A DNA stretch of 62,024 nucleotides from F23-B02 sp963625655 (GTDB taxonomy: Bacteria > Bacillota > Clostridia > Oscillospirales > Oscillospiraceae). This document shows, one piece after another, positions 8,403-17,163 of the stretch (positions within the stretch are counted from its first letter, which is position 1; every line of letters starts with the position of its first letter). A program made the translations under genes and the position numbers. The notes under the pieces are model-generated. The model saw only the letters and a program-made list of their open reading frames with translations, did no database searches and was not told the origin of the DNA. The stretch is taken from the NCBI GenBank assembly GCA_963625655.1, contig CAVFTS010000009.1, positions 1 to 62,024 on the forward strand, in the 5' to 3' direction.

Positions 8403-8915
8403 ATGACGGATCTGTACGATAAGATCTCCGTCCCTGCGAAAAAGCCCAAGCATCGGCGTGATTCCATGATCGTCGTGCTGCTGCTCGTCGGACTCGGCAT
8501 AATATGTCTTGCAGTCGTTTTGGTATACCAATGGTTTCACAACGACAAGCTGTACGATGACTACGTTTCCGACCTCTCGAAAAGCACCGTGACCGTGAAC
8601 GACACCGGCTGTCTGTTTGCCGAGATCGACGGCAAGACATATATTCTCGACGTTGAACAAGCCTACAAGCTCTATCAGAAGCTGACCCATTCAAAGCAGC
8701 TCATGCAAAGCGATGATATGCCGAGAGGCAGCGGAATTAGGGTAGAATACGGCGACGGCAGCGTTCTCCGGATTCTCTGCACCGACATCGACGTTTCGAG
8801 CTGGTCACGCAATACGGGCATTTTCGTGTCCTACACGAACAGCGAAGGCGATGAGTTTTCCTACATCACCGACCGTCTGCAATACGATGCACTCGTGGAA
8901 TATCTCACAGAGTAA
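8403..8915 (+). CDS. Hypothetical membrane-anchored extracytoplasmic protein
   Basis: 170 residues. A basic start (KKPKHRR) precedes one membrane helix at about 22-43 (MIVVLLLVGLGIICLAVVLVYQ), followed by an exported domain of about 125 residues rich in beta strands and charged turns. Two cysteines (in TGCLF and LCTD) could form a disulfide if oxidised outside the cell. No known family is recognised. It starts 1 base after the small membrane protein gene and ends at a strong terminator, so the two form the tail of a short unit behind the EF-G-like gene. Confidence 0.65.
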   Translation: MTDLYDKISVPAKKPKHRRDSMIVVLLLVGLGIICLAVVLVYQWFHNDKLYDDYVSDLSKSTVTVNDTGCLFAEIDGKTYILDVEQAYKLYQKLTHSKQLMQSDDMPRGSGIRVEYGDGSVLRILCTDIDVSSWSRNTGIFVSYTNSEGDEFSYITDRLQYDALVEYLTE

Positions 8916-8944
8916 AAAGCTCCGGCTCAAGCCGGAGTTTTTTT
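8914..8944. terminator. Bidirectional terminator
   Basis: CTCCGGC/GCCGGAG (8920-8926, 8931-8937) with TCAA loop, T7 on the plus side and A5 upstream. It ends the plus unit at 8915 and the minus gene that stops at 8951. Confidence 0.9.
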
Positions 8945-8950
8945 ACTTAT

Positions 8951-10255
8951 TCAGCGCACTATGCCTTTTATGAACTTGGGCTTTTCGACCTTTTCCGGCA
9001 CGAGGGTGTAGCAATTTTCGAGGAGTCTCGCCGCTTCCTCTGCCTTGGCCGGATCGGATGCGTGGATGGTGCCGAGGCTCTCGCCGACCTCCACGAAGTC
9101 ACCGACCTTCTTGTGCAGCATGACTCCGACCGAGAGGTCGATCTCGCTCTCTTTCGTTGCTCTGCCGCCGCCGAGGTGCATGGACACAAGCCCGACATCC
9201 GCTGCGGATATGTGCTTCACATAGCCGCTGCGCTTGCTGATCGCTTCAAACCTGACCTTGGCTTCGGGAAGCATCGAGGTGTCGTAGACAGCCTCGGGGT
9301 TGCCCTCCTGCCCTTCGACCAGCTCCGCAAGCTTCTTGAGCGCCGTACCGTCCTCAATGCCGCAAAGCAGCATTTTTCTTGCCTCGGCATCGTTTGCGGC
9401 AAAGCCCGCCTCGGTCAATATGCAGCTGCCGAGGGTAAGGCACAGCTCCAAAAGCTCGCCCTTTACCTCGCCCTTAAGCACCGCAATGGCTTCCTTTACC
9501 TCAAGCGCATTGCCGACGGCGTTGCCGAGAGGTTCGTCCATGTCGGTGATGACCGCAACGGTCTTCTTGCCCGCCATTTTGCCGACCGCCGTGAGGTTCT
9601 CCGCAAGCTCGTACGCCGCCTCCTCGGTCTTCATAAACGAGCCGCTGCCGGACTTTACGTCCAGCACTATAACGTCCGCTCCGGCGGCAAGCTTCTTCGA
9701 CATGATGGAGCTTACTATGAGCGGAATGCTCGGCACGGTACCCGTAACGTCCCTGAGGGCGTACATCTTTTTGTCGGCAGGGTCCAAGTCCGCCGTCTGT
9801 CCTGCGATTGCTATGCCGAACTCGTTTACGTTATTTATAAACGTTTCCTCCGAAATACCGGTGTTGAAGCCGGGGAAGCTTTCGAGCTTGTCTATGGTGC
9901 CGCCCGTGTGTCCCAGTCCTCTGCCGGACATCTTTGCGATCTTGACGCCCTGCGCCGCAACCATGGGGCAGAGTATCAGCGAGGTCTTGTCCCCGACGCC
10001 GCCCGTGGAGTGCTTATCCGCCTTGACGCCGTTTATGCGGGACAGATCGAGCGTTTCTCCGGAATCCACCATCGCCATGGTGAGGTCAAGCGTCTCCCTT
10101 CCGTCCATTCCCTTGAGCAATATAGCCATAAGCATTGCAGACATCTGGTAATCGGGTATGCTTCCGTCGGTGTAGCCCTTTACCATGAAGCGTATCTCCT
10201 CGGTGCCGAGAACACCACCGTCACGCTTCTTCTCGATAATATCCGTCATGCGCAT
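8951..10255 (-). CDS. pdp: Pyrimidine-nucleoside (thymidine) phosphorylase
   Basis: 434 residues, full length for the family. It cleaves thymidine, deoxyuridine and possibly uridine with phosphate to free base and (deoxy)ribose-1-phosphate in pyrimidine salvage. The family signature KADKHSTGGVGDKTSL lies near residues 79-94, followed by the phosphate and base contacts MSGRGLGHTGGTIDKLES and VLDVKSGSGSFMK. The glycine-rich C-terminal alpha/beta domain (LGGGRATKESEIDLSVG) is complete. CGGAGG lies 8 bases before the ATG at 10255; a second ATG two codons later is possible. It is alone, with no deoC or cdd beside it. It could equally be called deoA; the Gram-positive enzymes are usually the broader Pdp type. 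Confidence 0.93.
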   Translation of the reverse strand: MRMTDIIEKKRDGGVLGTEEIRFMVKGYTDGSIPDYQMSAMLMAILLKGMDGRETLDLTMAMVDSGETLDLSRINGVKADKHSTGGVGDKTSLILCPMVAAQGVKIAKMSGRGLGHTGGTIDKLESFPGFNTGISEETFINNVNEFGIAIAGQTADLDPADKKMYALRDVTGTVPSIPLIVSSIMSKKLAAGADVIVLDVKSGSGSFMKTEEAAYELAENLTAVGKMAGKKTVAVITDMDEPLGNAVGNALEVKEAIAVLKGEVKGELLELCLTLGSCILTEAGFAANDAEARKMLLCGIEDGTALKKLAELVEGQEGNPEAVYDTSMLPEAKVRFEAISKRSGYVKHISAADVGLVSMHLGGGRATKESEIDLSVGVMLHKKVGDFVEVGESLGTIHASDPAKAEEAARLLENCYTLVPEKVEKPKFIKGIVR

Positions 10256-10340
10256 AATATTAACCTCCGTTTCTCCGCGCAGCCATAGGCTTATACGTTT
10301 TCACCAAAATATTAACACATGTCCCGTAAAATTTCCACAC

Positions 10341-10808
10341 TTAACGCAAATTTCTTTTTGACTCGAACACCATGTAGCGTCTGCCGCCGATTACCAGAAT
10401 GCGTCCTCCACGCACCCTGCCGAGCGTCGGCATGGCAAGCAGCGTCCTTTCCCCGTCATACGCCGTGAGCGTACCCTTTGGGGTCTGCACCCACAAAAGC
10501 TGCTCCTCCGCTTTCGTTGCCGTTTGAGGTACTTCCTCCGGCTCCGGCCGTGAAGCCTCATCGCCCGCACGGCTGATATTCCCCGAAAGGCGACGCAGCT
10601 CGTTTTTCGTAAAGCGCTTTTTAAGCCGAAGTCTGCCGCCCTCCGGGCGGAGTACGCCGAGCGGCAGCGACTCGCCGTCGCCGTACACCCACAGGCGCAA
10701 AAGCCCTTCGGCGTATTCGCAGTCCGCCTCAAACGTCGTCATAAGTCCGTCTCGGCGCACGCTCAGCACTCCGGCTTTCCTTCCGTTTATGTACACGGGA
10801 TATTCCAC
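10341..10808 (-). CDS. Hypothetical 155-residue protein
   Basis: No family recognised. The protein has two beta-rich halves (residues 1-65, and 105-155 ending RRYMVFESKRN) joined by a proline/glutamate-rich linker (RPEPEEVPQTATKAE). There is no signal peptide or membrane helix, so it should be cytosolic. It starts at GTG with AGGAG 7 bases upstream. It lies just downstream of mazF with a terminator in between, and may be read by leakage from that unit. A toxin partner role is possible by position only, and nothing in the sequence supports it. Confidence 0.6.
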   Translation of the reverse strand: MEYPVYINGRKAGVLSVRRDGLMTTFEADCEYAEGLLRLWVYGDGESLPLGVLRPEGGRLRLKKRFTKNELRRLSGNISRAGDEASRPEPEEVPQTATKAEEQLLWVQTPKGTLTAYDGERTLLAMPTLGRVRGGRILVIGGRRYMVFESKRNLR

Positions 10809-10827
10809 GAAAACGCTCCTTTCACTG

Positions 10828-10864
10828 AAAAAGCTCCGACAGGTCTGACCCTATCGGAGCTTTT
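10828..10864 (-). terminator. Terminator after mazF
   Basis: GCTCCGA/TCGGAGC core (10833-10839, 10854-10860) flanked by A5 and T4, so it can act on both strands. It lies 3 bases after the mazF stop and 20 bases before the next start codon. Confidence 0.75.
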
Positions 10865-10867
10865 CTC

Positions 10868-11221
10868 TTACAGTCCGAAGCTGACGGCTATTGCGCTGTC
10901 AACCTTATTCATCGTCTTGTCGTCAAGCTTTCCCATGCGCTCCCGCAGACGGGATTTGTCTATGGTGCGTATCTGCTCAAGCAGTATAACGCTGTCACGG
11001 GACAGTCCGACGCTTTGTGCGTTAAGTTCAATGTGCGTCGGCAGCTTTGCCTTACCGGTCTGACTGGTTATCGCCGCTGCGATGACCGTCGGGCTGTGCT
11101 TGTTACCGGTATCGTTCTGCACTATCAGCACCGGACGCATACCGCCCTGCTCACTGCCCACAACCGGGCTCAGGTCGGCATAATAAATGTCTCCTCGTTT
11201 GACTGTACTCAATTCACTCAC
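10868..11221 (-). CDS. ndoA: MazF/EndoA-type endoribonuclease toxin
   Basis: 117 residues, very close to Bacillus NdoA: VKRGDIYYADLSPVVGSEQGG at the N-terminus with the conserved RGDIYY arginine, RPVLIVQND, and RDSVILLEQIRTIDKSRL. These enzymes cut single-stranded mRNA at short motifs and are held inactive by a small antitoxin. It lies directly downstream of alr, as in Bacillus, but the 70-base gap to alr is too short for the antitoxin NdoAI, and no antitoxin-like frame is visible on either side. It is therefore either an orphan toxin or inhibited by a partner elsewhere. The frame is intact and the catalytic region is complete. Confidence 0.92.
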   Translation of the reverse strand: MSELSTVKRGDIYYADLSPVVGSEQGGMRPVLIVQNDTGNKHSPTVIAAAITSQTGKAKLPTHIELNAQSVGLSRDSVILLEQIRTIDKSRLRERMGKLDDKTMNKVDSAIAVSFGL

Positions 11222-11291
11222 ACTCCGGAAGATAGTTGCCCCTACATTTTATGTAGCGTGCTGACTATATTCTCCCTCGGCACGGTAAATT

Positions 11292-12419
11292 TTATACATT
11301 CAGATATATTCTCGGCACTCTTTTCGAGACTGCGCACAGCAGCTCATACGGTATCGTTCCGGCTTTCTCGGCAAACTCCGTAAGCGATGCGTTTTCGCCG
11401 AATATCTCGACCTCGCTTCCCACCTGCACCGACGGCGCTTCGGTGAGATCGACCATGCACATATCCATGCAGATGTTGCCGCACTGGGGAACGAAGCTTC
11501 CCTCGGAGTAAAAGCCGCACTTCCCCGCCGCCGACCACGGAAGTCCGTCCGCATAGCCCGCTGCGACGACGCCCATTCTCGTGCGCCTTTCTGCGGTGAA
11601 ATGTCTGCCGTAGCTGACGCAGGTGCCGGGTTCGTAGTATTTTATCGTGCTGACGGTGCTTACCAGACGCATCGCCGGACGCAGCCCGAGCTTTCCGCCG
11701 TCGCCGTAGCCGTAGAGCAGAAGTCCGGGACGCACCATGTCGAGCATCATCTCCGGGTGATTTACGACCGCACCCGAATTTGCACAGTGGCGTATCTTAA
11801 AGTGTACACCCTGCGCCTCGGCAGCGGAGATCACGTCGCAAAAAAGCTTGAACTGGCGCTTTGTATATGCCCTGCTCTCGGCGTCATCGTAGTCGGAGAC
11901 GGCAAAGTGCGTGTATATCCCCTCAACGTCGAGGTTCGGCATATTGCAGGTTCTGACGACGTTTTTGACGCCATCGTCAAAGTAGCCACCGGCGCAAAGG
12001 AAGCCGAGTCTGCTCATGCCTGTGTCAAGCTTTATGTGTATCTTCAGCGTTCCGCCGAGCCTTCCCGCCGCTTCGGAAAACTCTATTGCCTTCGCCTCGC
12101 AGCTCACCGTCTGCGTGAGGTCGTAGCGAAGAAGCTCCGACACATACTCCGGCGGGGTGTGTCCGAGTATCAAAACCGGCATTTTGACTCCGCTGCGGCG
12201 CAGCTCGATCGCTTCGTCAAGGCAGGCTATGGCAAGGTAATCCGCACCGCACTTTTCAAGCCGCTTTGCGACCTCGCAGGCACCGTGGCCGTAAGCATCC
12301 GCCTTGACTATGCCGAGAAACTTGCAGCCCTCCGGCAGGCGCTTCCTTATCGCTCTGTAATTATTCTCGATGGCGCCGAGGGAAACCTCCGCCCATGTTC
12401 TCTTTTGCAGGTCATTCAA
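11292..12419 (-). CDS. alr: Alanine racemase
   Basis: 375 residues. This pyridoxal-phosphate enzyme makes D-alanine for peptidoglycan. The PLP lysine lies in VKADAYGHGACEVAKRL (about residue 39), and the catalytic tyrosine lies in CVSYGRHFTAERRTRMGVVAAGYADG in the C-terminal beta domain. The start is a TTG that directly follows the TAA of the lipoprotein gene, with GGGAG about 9 bases upstream inside that gene; no in-frame ATG is near. It is flanked by a lipoprotein upstream and mazF downstream, probably as one transcript. Confidence 0.94.
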   Translation of the reverse strand: MNDLQKRTWAEVSLGAIENNYRAIRKRLPEGCKFLGIVKADAYGHGACEVAKRLEKCGADYLAIACLDEAIELRRSGVKMPVLILGHTPPEYVSELLRYDLTQTVSCEAKAIEFSEAAGRLGGTLKIHIKLDTGMSRLGFLCAGGYFDDGVKNVVRTCNMPNLDVEGIYTHFAVSDYDDAESRAYTKRQFKLFCDVISAAEAQGVHFKIRHCANSGAVVNHPEMMLDMVRPGLLLYGYGDGGKLGLRPAMRLVSTVSTIKYYEPGTCVSYGRHFTAERRTRMGVVAAGYADGLPWSAAGKCGFYSEGSFVPQCGNICMDMCMVDLTEAPSVQVGSEVEIFGENASLTEFAEKAGTIPYELLCAVSKRVPRIYLNV

Positions 12420-12971
12420 TTATTTCATCTCCCAGTCGCAGAATTCGATAAACACAACGGCTTTGCCGCCGCTGCTGATCTCGGCGCCGCACGGGGTCAT
12501 CTCTCCGTCGAGCCAGACGGTAACGCTCGTATCGTCCGACACGACGAGCTTCGCCGCCGTCATTCCGTCCTCCTCCCAAACGCTGTCGACGTGCGCATTG
12601 CGCAGCGCCATCACCGTCACCGGCAAAGCGGACATCGGGCAAAGCCCGTTTGCGTCGAGACTTCCGATGTCGAGGATCGCACCGTCATACTCAAGCCGTG
12701 CGGAATCGTCCTTCACTCTTGCGCTGATACCGGAGATGGTTTCCGGCTCAATGACCGTCACTCTTATTCCCTCGGCATCCTGAGTATAGGCAAGCTTAAA
12801 GTTTGCCGTCTTGTCCTCATACTCGGCTCGGAGCTTTGCGGTAAAGACGATGCTCTGAGCCTGCTCAAGCTCTGCGCAGAAGCTTCCGAACTCATCCTCC
12901 GCATTGCCGCCGCAGGCGCTCAGCACCAGCAGAACACACAGCATGATCGGCAGAAGCAGTGCCTTTTTCAC
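12420..12971 (-). CDS. Lipoprotein of unknown function
   Basis: 183 residues. A lipoprotein signal peptide (MKKALLLPIMLCVLLVLSAC) ends in the lipobox LSAC, with Cys20 as the lipidated residue, followed by GGN. The mature part is a beta-rich domain of about 160 residues with alternating strands (FTAKLRAEYEDKTANFKLAYTQ, RVTVIEPETI, ARLEYDGAILDIG). This recalls LolA/LppX-like lipoprotein folds, but the match is by pattern only. It should sit on the outer face of the membrane. The gene heads the lipoprotein-alr-mazF unit and is coupled to alr without a gap. Confidence 0.75.
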   Translation of the reverse strand: MKKALLLPIMLCVLLVLSACGGNAEDEFGSFCAELEQAQSIVFTAKLRAEYEDKTANFKLAYTQDAEGIRVTVIEPETISGISARVKDDSARLEYDGAILDIGSLDANGLCPMSALPVTVMALRNAHVDSVWEEDGMTAAKLVVSDDTSVTVWLDGEMTPCGAEISSGGKAVVFIEFCDWEMK

Positions 12972-13025
12972 TTCGTTTTCCTCCGTTCATTATAGTATTA
13001 CCTTTCCCGATAGTCAATTTTTCTC

Positions 13026-13054
13026 TTGACTTTTTTTCTGCCGTGGATTATAAA
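13026..13054 (+). promoter_or_regulatory. Promoter of the pheST operon
   Basis: TTGACT (13026-13031), 17 bp, TATAAA (13049-13054), just upstream of the T-box leader. Confidence 0.85.
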
Positions 13055-13082
13055 TTATTTATTAAGGCTATATAACAATATG

Positions 13083-13297
13083 CAATGATCGGGAAAATAG
13101 TACGGTATTCCATTCTCAGAGAACGGCGGTCGTCGGCTGTGAGCCGCCCGAAAGGAATGTGCTTGGTTCGCCCGTGAGCTCCGGCCAATCACCGGCGGTG
13201 CCCCCGTTACGGGTCAAAGTGCGAACGTATCGAATTTGGGTGGTACCGCGGAAGTCAGGTCTTTCGTCCCTTGTGGGGCGGAGGGCTTTTTATTTTT
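13083..13297 (+). promoter_or_regulatory. T-box riboswitch sensing tRNA-Phe
   Basis: Leader RNA controlling pheST by transcription antitermination. Stem I has an AGTA loop-E motif (13099-13102), a base paired as CGGG (13090-13093) with CCCG (13171-13174), and TTC (13167-13169) just before that closing strand, the position of the specifier. UUC matches Phe. The T-box GGGTGGTACCGCG (13238-13250) contains UGGU, complementary to the ACCA end of uncharged tRNA. A terminator follows (stem 13259-13270 with 13275-13286, then T5). Low charged tRNA-Phe should favour the antiterminator. Confidence 0.93.
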
Positions 13298-13324
13298 GCA
13301 AATTTTTATACAAGGAGTCAGAAC

Positions 13325-14350
13325 ATGAAAGCACTTATGCAGGAACTCAGAGAGAATGCACTGAACGCAATTTCGGATGCGGAAAGCATTGATTCTCTCG
13401 ATGCTCTCAGAGTCAGGTATCTCGGCAAAAAGGGTGAGCTGACCGCCATTTTAAAGCAGATGGGCAAGCTCTCCGCCGAGGAGCGCCCCGTTATGGGTCA
13501 GCTCGCAAATCAGATAAGGTCCGATCTTGAAGCCTCCATCGAAAGCACGAGGAAAAGGCTTGAAGCGGCGGCACTCGAAGCAAGGCTTCAGATGGAAACG
13601 CTCGACGTCACCATCCCCGCCGAGGAGCTGAAGCTCGGTCACAAGCACCCCATGTACATGGCGCTTGACGAGATAAAGGATATTTTCGTCGGCATGGGCT
13701 TTACCGTGCTTGACGGTCCCGAAGTCGAGCTTGCAAGCTACAACTTCGATAAGCTCAACGCCGAGGAGGGGCATCCCTCCCGTGACTGGTCGGACACCTT
13801 CTACTTTGACGAGGACTCCCGTGTAATGCTTCGTTCGCAGACCAGCCCCATGCAGGTGCGTGCCATGGAAACGATGCCGCTGCCTATCCGCATCATCGCC
13901 CCCGGCAGAGTGTACCGCAAGGACGAGGTTGATGCGACGCACTCCCCCATGTTCCACCAGGTAGAGGGCATGGTCATAGACAAGAACGTCACAATGGCGG
14001 ACCTCAAGGGTACACTCAACGCCGTTATGGAGCAGCTCTTCGGCGAAGGCACCGTCACCCGCTTCCGTCCGCACCACTTCCCGTTTACCGAGCCCTCCTG
14101 CGAGATGGACGTACAGTGCCACAAGTGCGGCGGCAAGGGCTGCCCCACCTGCAAGGGCGAGGGCTGGATAGAGGTTCTCGGCGCCGGCATGATCCATCCG
14201 CATGTGCTTGAGATGAGCGGCATCGACCCCGAAGAATACACCGGTTGGGCATTCGGCATGGGACTTGAGCGCCTTGCCATGCGCCGCTTCAAGATTTCCG
14301 ACCTGCGTCTCATTTTTGAAAACGACGTGCGGTTCCTCGAACAGTTCTAA
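13325..14350 (+). CDS. pheS: Phenylalanine-tRNA ligase alpha subunit
   Basis: 341 residues, normal length. The N-terminal coiled-coil arm (about 1-85) is followed by the class II catalytic domain: motif 1 region with GHKHPMYMALDEIKDIF, motif 2 around RVYRKDEVDATHSPMFHQVEG, and motif 3 with GWAFGMGLERLAMRRF. A CHKC...CPTC insertion (about 256-266) may bind zinc, as in several Bacillota PheS proteins. ATG at 13325 has AAGGAG upstream; an earlier in-frame ATG lies inside the terminator of the leader and is rejected. The alpha2-beta2 enzyme is completed by pheT, 12 bases downstream. Confidence 0.96.
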   Translation: MKALMQELRENALNAISDAESIDSLDALRVRYLGKKGELTAILKQMGKLSAEERPVMGQLANQIRSDLEASIESTRKRLEAAALEARLQMETLDVTIPAEELKLGHKHPMYMALDEIKDIFVGMGFTVLDGPEVELASYNFDKLNAEEGHPSRDWSDTFYFDEDSRVMLRSQTSPMQVRAMETMPLPIRIIAPGRVYRKDEVDATHSPMFHQVEGMVIDKNVTMADLKGTLNAVMEQLFGEGTVTRFRPHHFPFTEPSCEMDVQCHKCGGKGCPTCKGEGWIEVLGAGMIHPHVLEMSGIDPEEYTGWAFGMGLERLAMRRFKISDLRLIFENDVRFLEQF

Positions 14351-14362
14351 AGGAGGCAAATT

Positions 14363-17047
14363 ATGAATCTCAGCAGAAAATGGTTAAATAAATTTGTTAA
14401 AATAGATGCCGGCAGCAGAGATTTTGCCGAGGCGATGACCCTTTCCGGATCCAAGGTCGAGGTCACCGAGGAGCTTGGCGCAGAGATTGAAAACGTCAAG
14501 GTCGGCAAGGTGGTCTCCATGGCAAAGCATCCCAACTCCGATCATATGTGGATATGCCGCATAGACGTGGGCGAGGATGCCCCCGTTCAGATAGTCACCG
14601 GCGCATGGAACGTCCATGTCGGCGACCTTGTACCCACGGCGCTGCACAAATCGCATCTGCCCGGCGGCAAGGTCATCGAAAAGGGCTGGCTCAGAGGTGA
14701 GGAAAGCTTCGGTATGCTCTGCTCTCTCAAGGAGCTTGGGCTTGACGAGCGTGACTTTCCCTACGCCGTCATCGTCGCTGCCGCCGTCTTGGGCGACTAT
14801 CACCCGCTCGACAAGGCAAAGCCCTCCGTTTCTCCCGACGTAAAGGCGGGCGACACGATCTTCGGCAGCGTCAAGGCGGCACTTGTCGCCTCGGTTGAGT
14901 CCGTCGGCGTGAATCTCTTTAAGCTCGGTCTCGACTGCGAAAAGGCTTGCGAGGTCGTGACCCCGTGCCGGAACGTCCACGTCGGCGACCTCGTTGCCTA
15001 CGACACCGCAAAGGACAAGGTCTGCACCCTCTCGGATCTCCACGCAAAGCAGGAGGAGTTCCCCCACTGCATCGAGGACGGCATATTCGTCCTCCACGAG
15101 GACGGAATAGCCCCCGGAGACGACATCCGCCCCGTCATCGGAGCCGACGACTCCGTCGTCGAGTTTGAGATAACCCCCAACCGTCCCGACTGTCTCTCCG
15201 TCATCGGTCTTGCCCGTGAAGCCTCCGCCACCTTTGACGCTCCGCTTACGCTGCATGAGCCGCAGGTAAAGGGCGGCGCCGAGGGTTCGCTGAGTGAGCT
15301 TCTTCAGGTGGAGGTCCCCGCCTCCGACCTTTGTCCGAGATACACCGCACGCATGGTCAAAAACGTTCGCATAGCGCCCTCCCCCAAGTGGATGCGTGAG
15401 CGGCTCAGAGCCATGGGCGTGCGCCCCATCAACAACATCGTTGACATCACGAACTACGTTATGATGGAATACGGCCAGCCGATGCACGCTTTCGACTACC
15501 GCTATGTAAAGGGCGGTAAGATAGTCGTCCGCAGAGCGCAGGACGGTGAGGAGCTTACAACGCTCGACGGCAACCTCAGAAAGCTCAATTCCAATATGCT
15601 CGTCATCGCAGACGACACCCGTGCCGTCGGTCTTGCCGGCATCATGGGCGGTCTCAACAGTGAGATAGTCGGTGACACGGTCGATGTCGTGTTTGAGTCC
15701 GCGACCTTCGACGGCACCTGTATCAGAAAGGGTGCGCTCGCCCTCGGTATGCGCACGGAGGCAAGTGCGAAGTTTGAAAAGGGTCTTGATCCCATGAACA
15801 CCCTCCCCGCCGTGAACCGTGCCTGCGAGCTTGTTGAGATGCTCGGCGCAGGCGACGTTCTCGACGGTGTGATAGACGTTTACGATAAGCTGCCCGAACC
15901 CACCGTGCTGGATCTTCGTCCCGATAAGATAAACGCACTTCTCGGCACCGACATTCCCACCGCCGAGATGGTCTCCATCCTGAAAAAGCTCGGCTTCGGC
16001 GTTGAGGGCGAGACCGTCACCGTGCCGTCATGGAGAGGCGACGTTAAGCATTACTCCGACCTTGCCGAGGAGGTCGCACGCTTTCACGGCTATAACAACA
16101 TCCCCTGCACTCTCGTTTCCGGCGAAACAACCAGAGGCGGCTACTCCGCAGCTCAAAAGCTTGAGCAGCAGCTCGGCTCTGTCTGCCGTGCGGCGGGCTA
16201 TGACGAGATTATAACCTACTCCTTTATCTCCCCCTCCTACTACGACAAAATCCGTTGGACGGCGGATGACGAGCGCAGACAGAGCTTCAAGATACTCAAC
16301 CCTCTCGGTGAGGACACCTCCATCATGCGCACCACCGTTCTGCCCTCCATGCTCGAGATACTCGTCAGAAACTACAATTACCGCAACAAGTCCGTGCGGC
16401 TTTACGAGCTTGGCAGAACCTACGCTCTCGGCGGTGAGGACGGACTTGCGATCGAGCGCAAGGTGCTTTCCCTCGGCGCTTACGGCGACATGGATTTCTT
16501 CACGCTCAAGGGGCTCATTGAGGCCGTTCTCGACTCCATAAGAGCGAAGGACGTGAGCTACAAGGCATGCCGCACAAATCCCTCCTACCATCCCGGACGC
16601 TGTGCCGAGGTCTATGTCGGAGAGCGCCTCATCGGCGTTTTCGGTCAGATTCACCCGCTGGCGGCGGCAAATTACGGCGTTGACGCCGAGTTCTACTGTG
16701 CTGAGCTTTCGTTCGAGGCACTCATGGCCTCCGTCGGCGAGGATCCCACCTACGTTCCGCTGCCCCGTTTCCCCGCCGTCACCCGTGACATTGCGCTCGT
16801 GTGCGACGCCGACATCCCCGTTGCGGAGCTTAAACGCTGCATAACGGAAAACGGCGGTGAATACCTCGTAGGCTGCAATCTGTTCGACATCTACACCGGC
16901 AGTCACATCGCCGACGGCAAGAAGTCCGTTGCCTTCTCGCTCACCATGCGTGCAAAGGATCAGACCCTCACGGATGAACACGCAGAGGAAACCGTCGCAA
17001 ACGTTCTGTCCGCACTCTCCGAAAAGCTCGACGCTATCATTCGCTGA
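14363..17047 (+). CDS. pheT: Phenylalanine-tRNA ligase beta subunit with a 100-residue insertion
   Basis: 894 residues against about 800 in most relatives. Order: tRNA-binding domain (about 40-260), B3/B4 editing domain (VRPINNIVDITNYVMMEYGQPMHAFD), B5, core, and the C-terminal anticodon-binding FDX-ACB domain (PRFPAVTRDIALV to the end). The extra length is an insert at about residues 135-234, between DERDFPY and HCIEDGIFVL, splitting what is normally a continuous stretch of the tRNA-binding domain. The insert contains NVHVGDLV, which also occurs at about residue 84, so part may be a duplication. The frame is intact, and AGGAGG precedes the ATG. Confidence 0.93.
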   Translation: MNLSRKWLNKFVKIDAGSRDFAEAMTLSGSKVEVTEELGAEIENVKVGKVVSMAKHPNSDHMWICRIDVGEDAPVQIVTGAWNVHVGDLVPTALHKSHLPGGKVIEKGWLRGEESFGMLCSLKELGLDERDFPYAVIVAAAVLGDYHPLDKAKPSVSPDVKAGDTIFGSVKAALVASVESVGVNLFKLGLDCEKACEVVTPCRNVHVGDLVAYDTAKDKVCTLSDLHAKQEEFPHCIEDGIFVLHEDGIAPGDDIRPVIGADDSVVEFEITPNRPDCLSVIGLAREASATFDAPLTLHEPQVKGGAEGSLSELLQVEVPASDLCPRYTARMVKNVRIAPSPKWMRERLRAMGVRPINNIVDITNYVMMEYGQPMHAFDYRYVKGGKIVVRRAQDGEELTTLDGNLRKLNSNMLVIADDTRAVGLAGIMGGLNSEIVGDTVDVVFESATFDGTCIRKGALALGMRTEASAKFEKGLDPMNTLPAVNRACELVEMLGAGDVLDGVIDVYDKLPEPTVLDLRPDKINALLGTDIPTAEMVSILKKLGFGVEGETVTVPSWRGDVKHYSDLAEEVARFHGYNNIPCTLVSGETTRGGYSAAQKLEQQLGSVCRAAGYDEIITYSFISPSYYDKIRWTADDERRQSFKILNPLGEDTSIMRTTVLPSMLEILVRNYNYRNKSVRLYELGRTYALGGEDGLAIERKVLSLGAYGDMDFFTLKGLIEAVLDSIRAKDVSYKACRTNPSYHPGRCAEVYVGERLIGVFGQIHPLAAANYGVDAEFYCAELSFEALMASVGEDPTYVPLPRFPAVTRDIALVCDADIPVAELKRCITENGGEYLVGCNLFDIYTGSHIADGKKSVAFSLTMRAKDQTLTDEHAEETVANVLSALSEKLDAIIR

Positions 17048-17100
17048 CGCAATATCTTGTGGGATTTTTGCGCAAATTAAATTATTTCCACACTATACCC

Positions 17101-17129
17101 TTTACTTTTTATTTCAAAGCGGATATAAT
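17101..17129 (+). promoter_or_regulatory. Promoter of ireB
   Basis: TTTACT (17101-17106), 17 bp, TATAAT (17124-17129). It overlaps no gene and lies 35 bases before the start codon. Confidence 0.75.
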
Positions 17130-17163
17130 ATCTCTATGAATTTATTATGGGAGGGATATTTCC

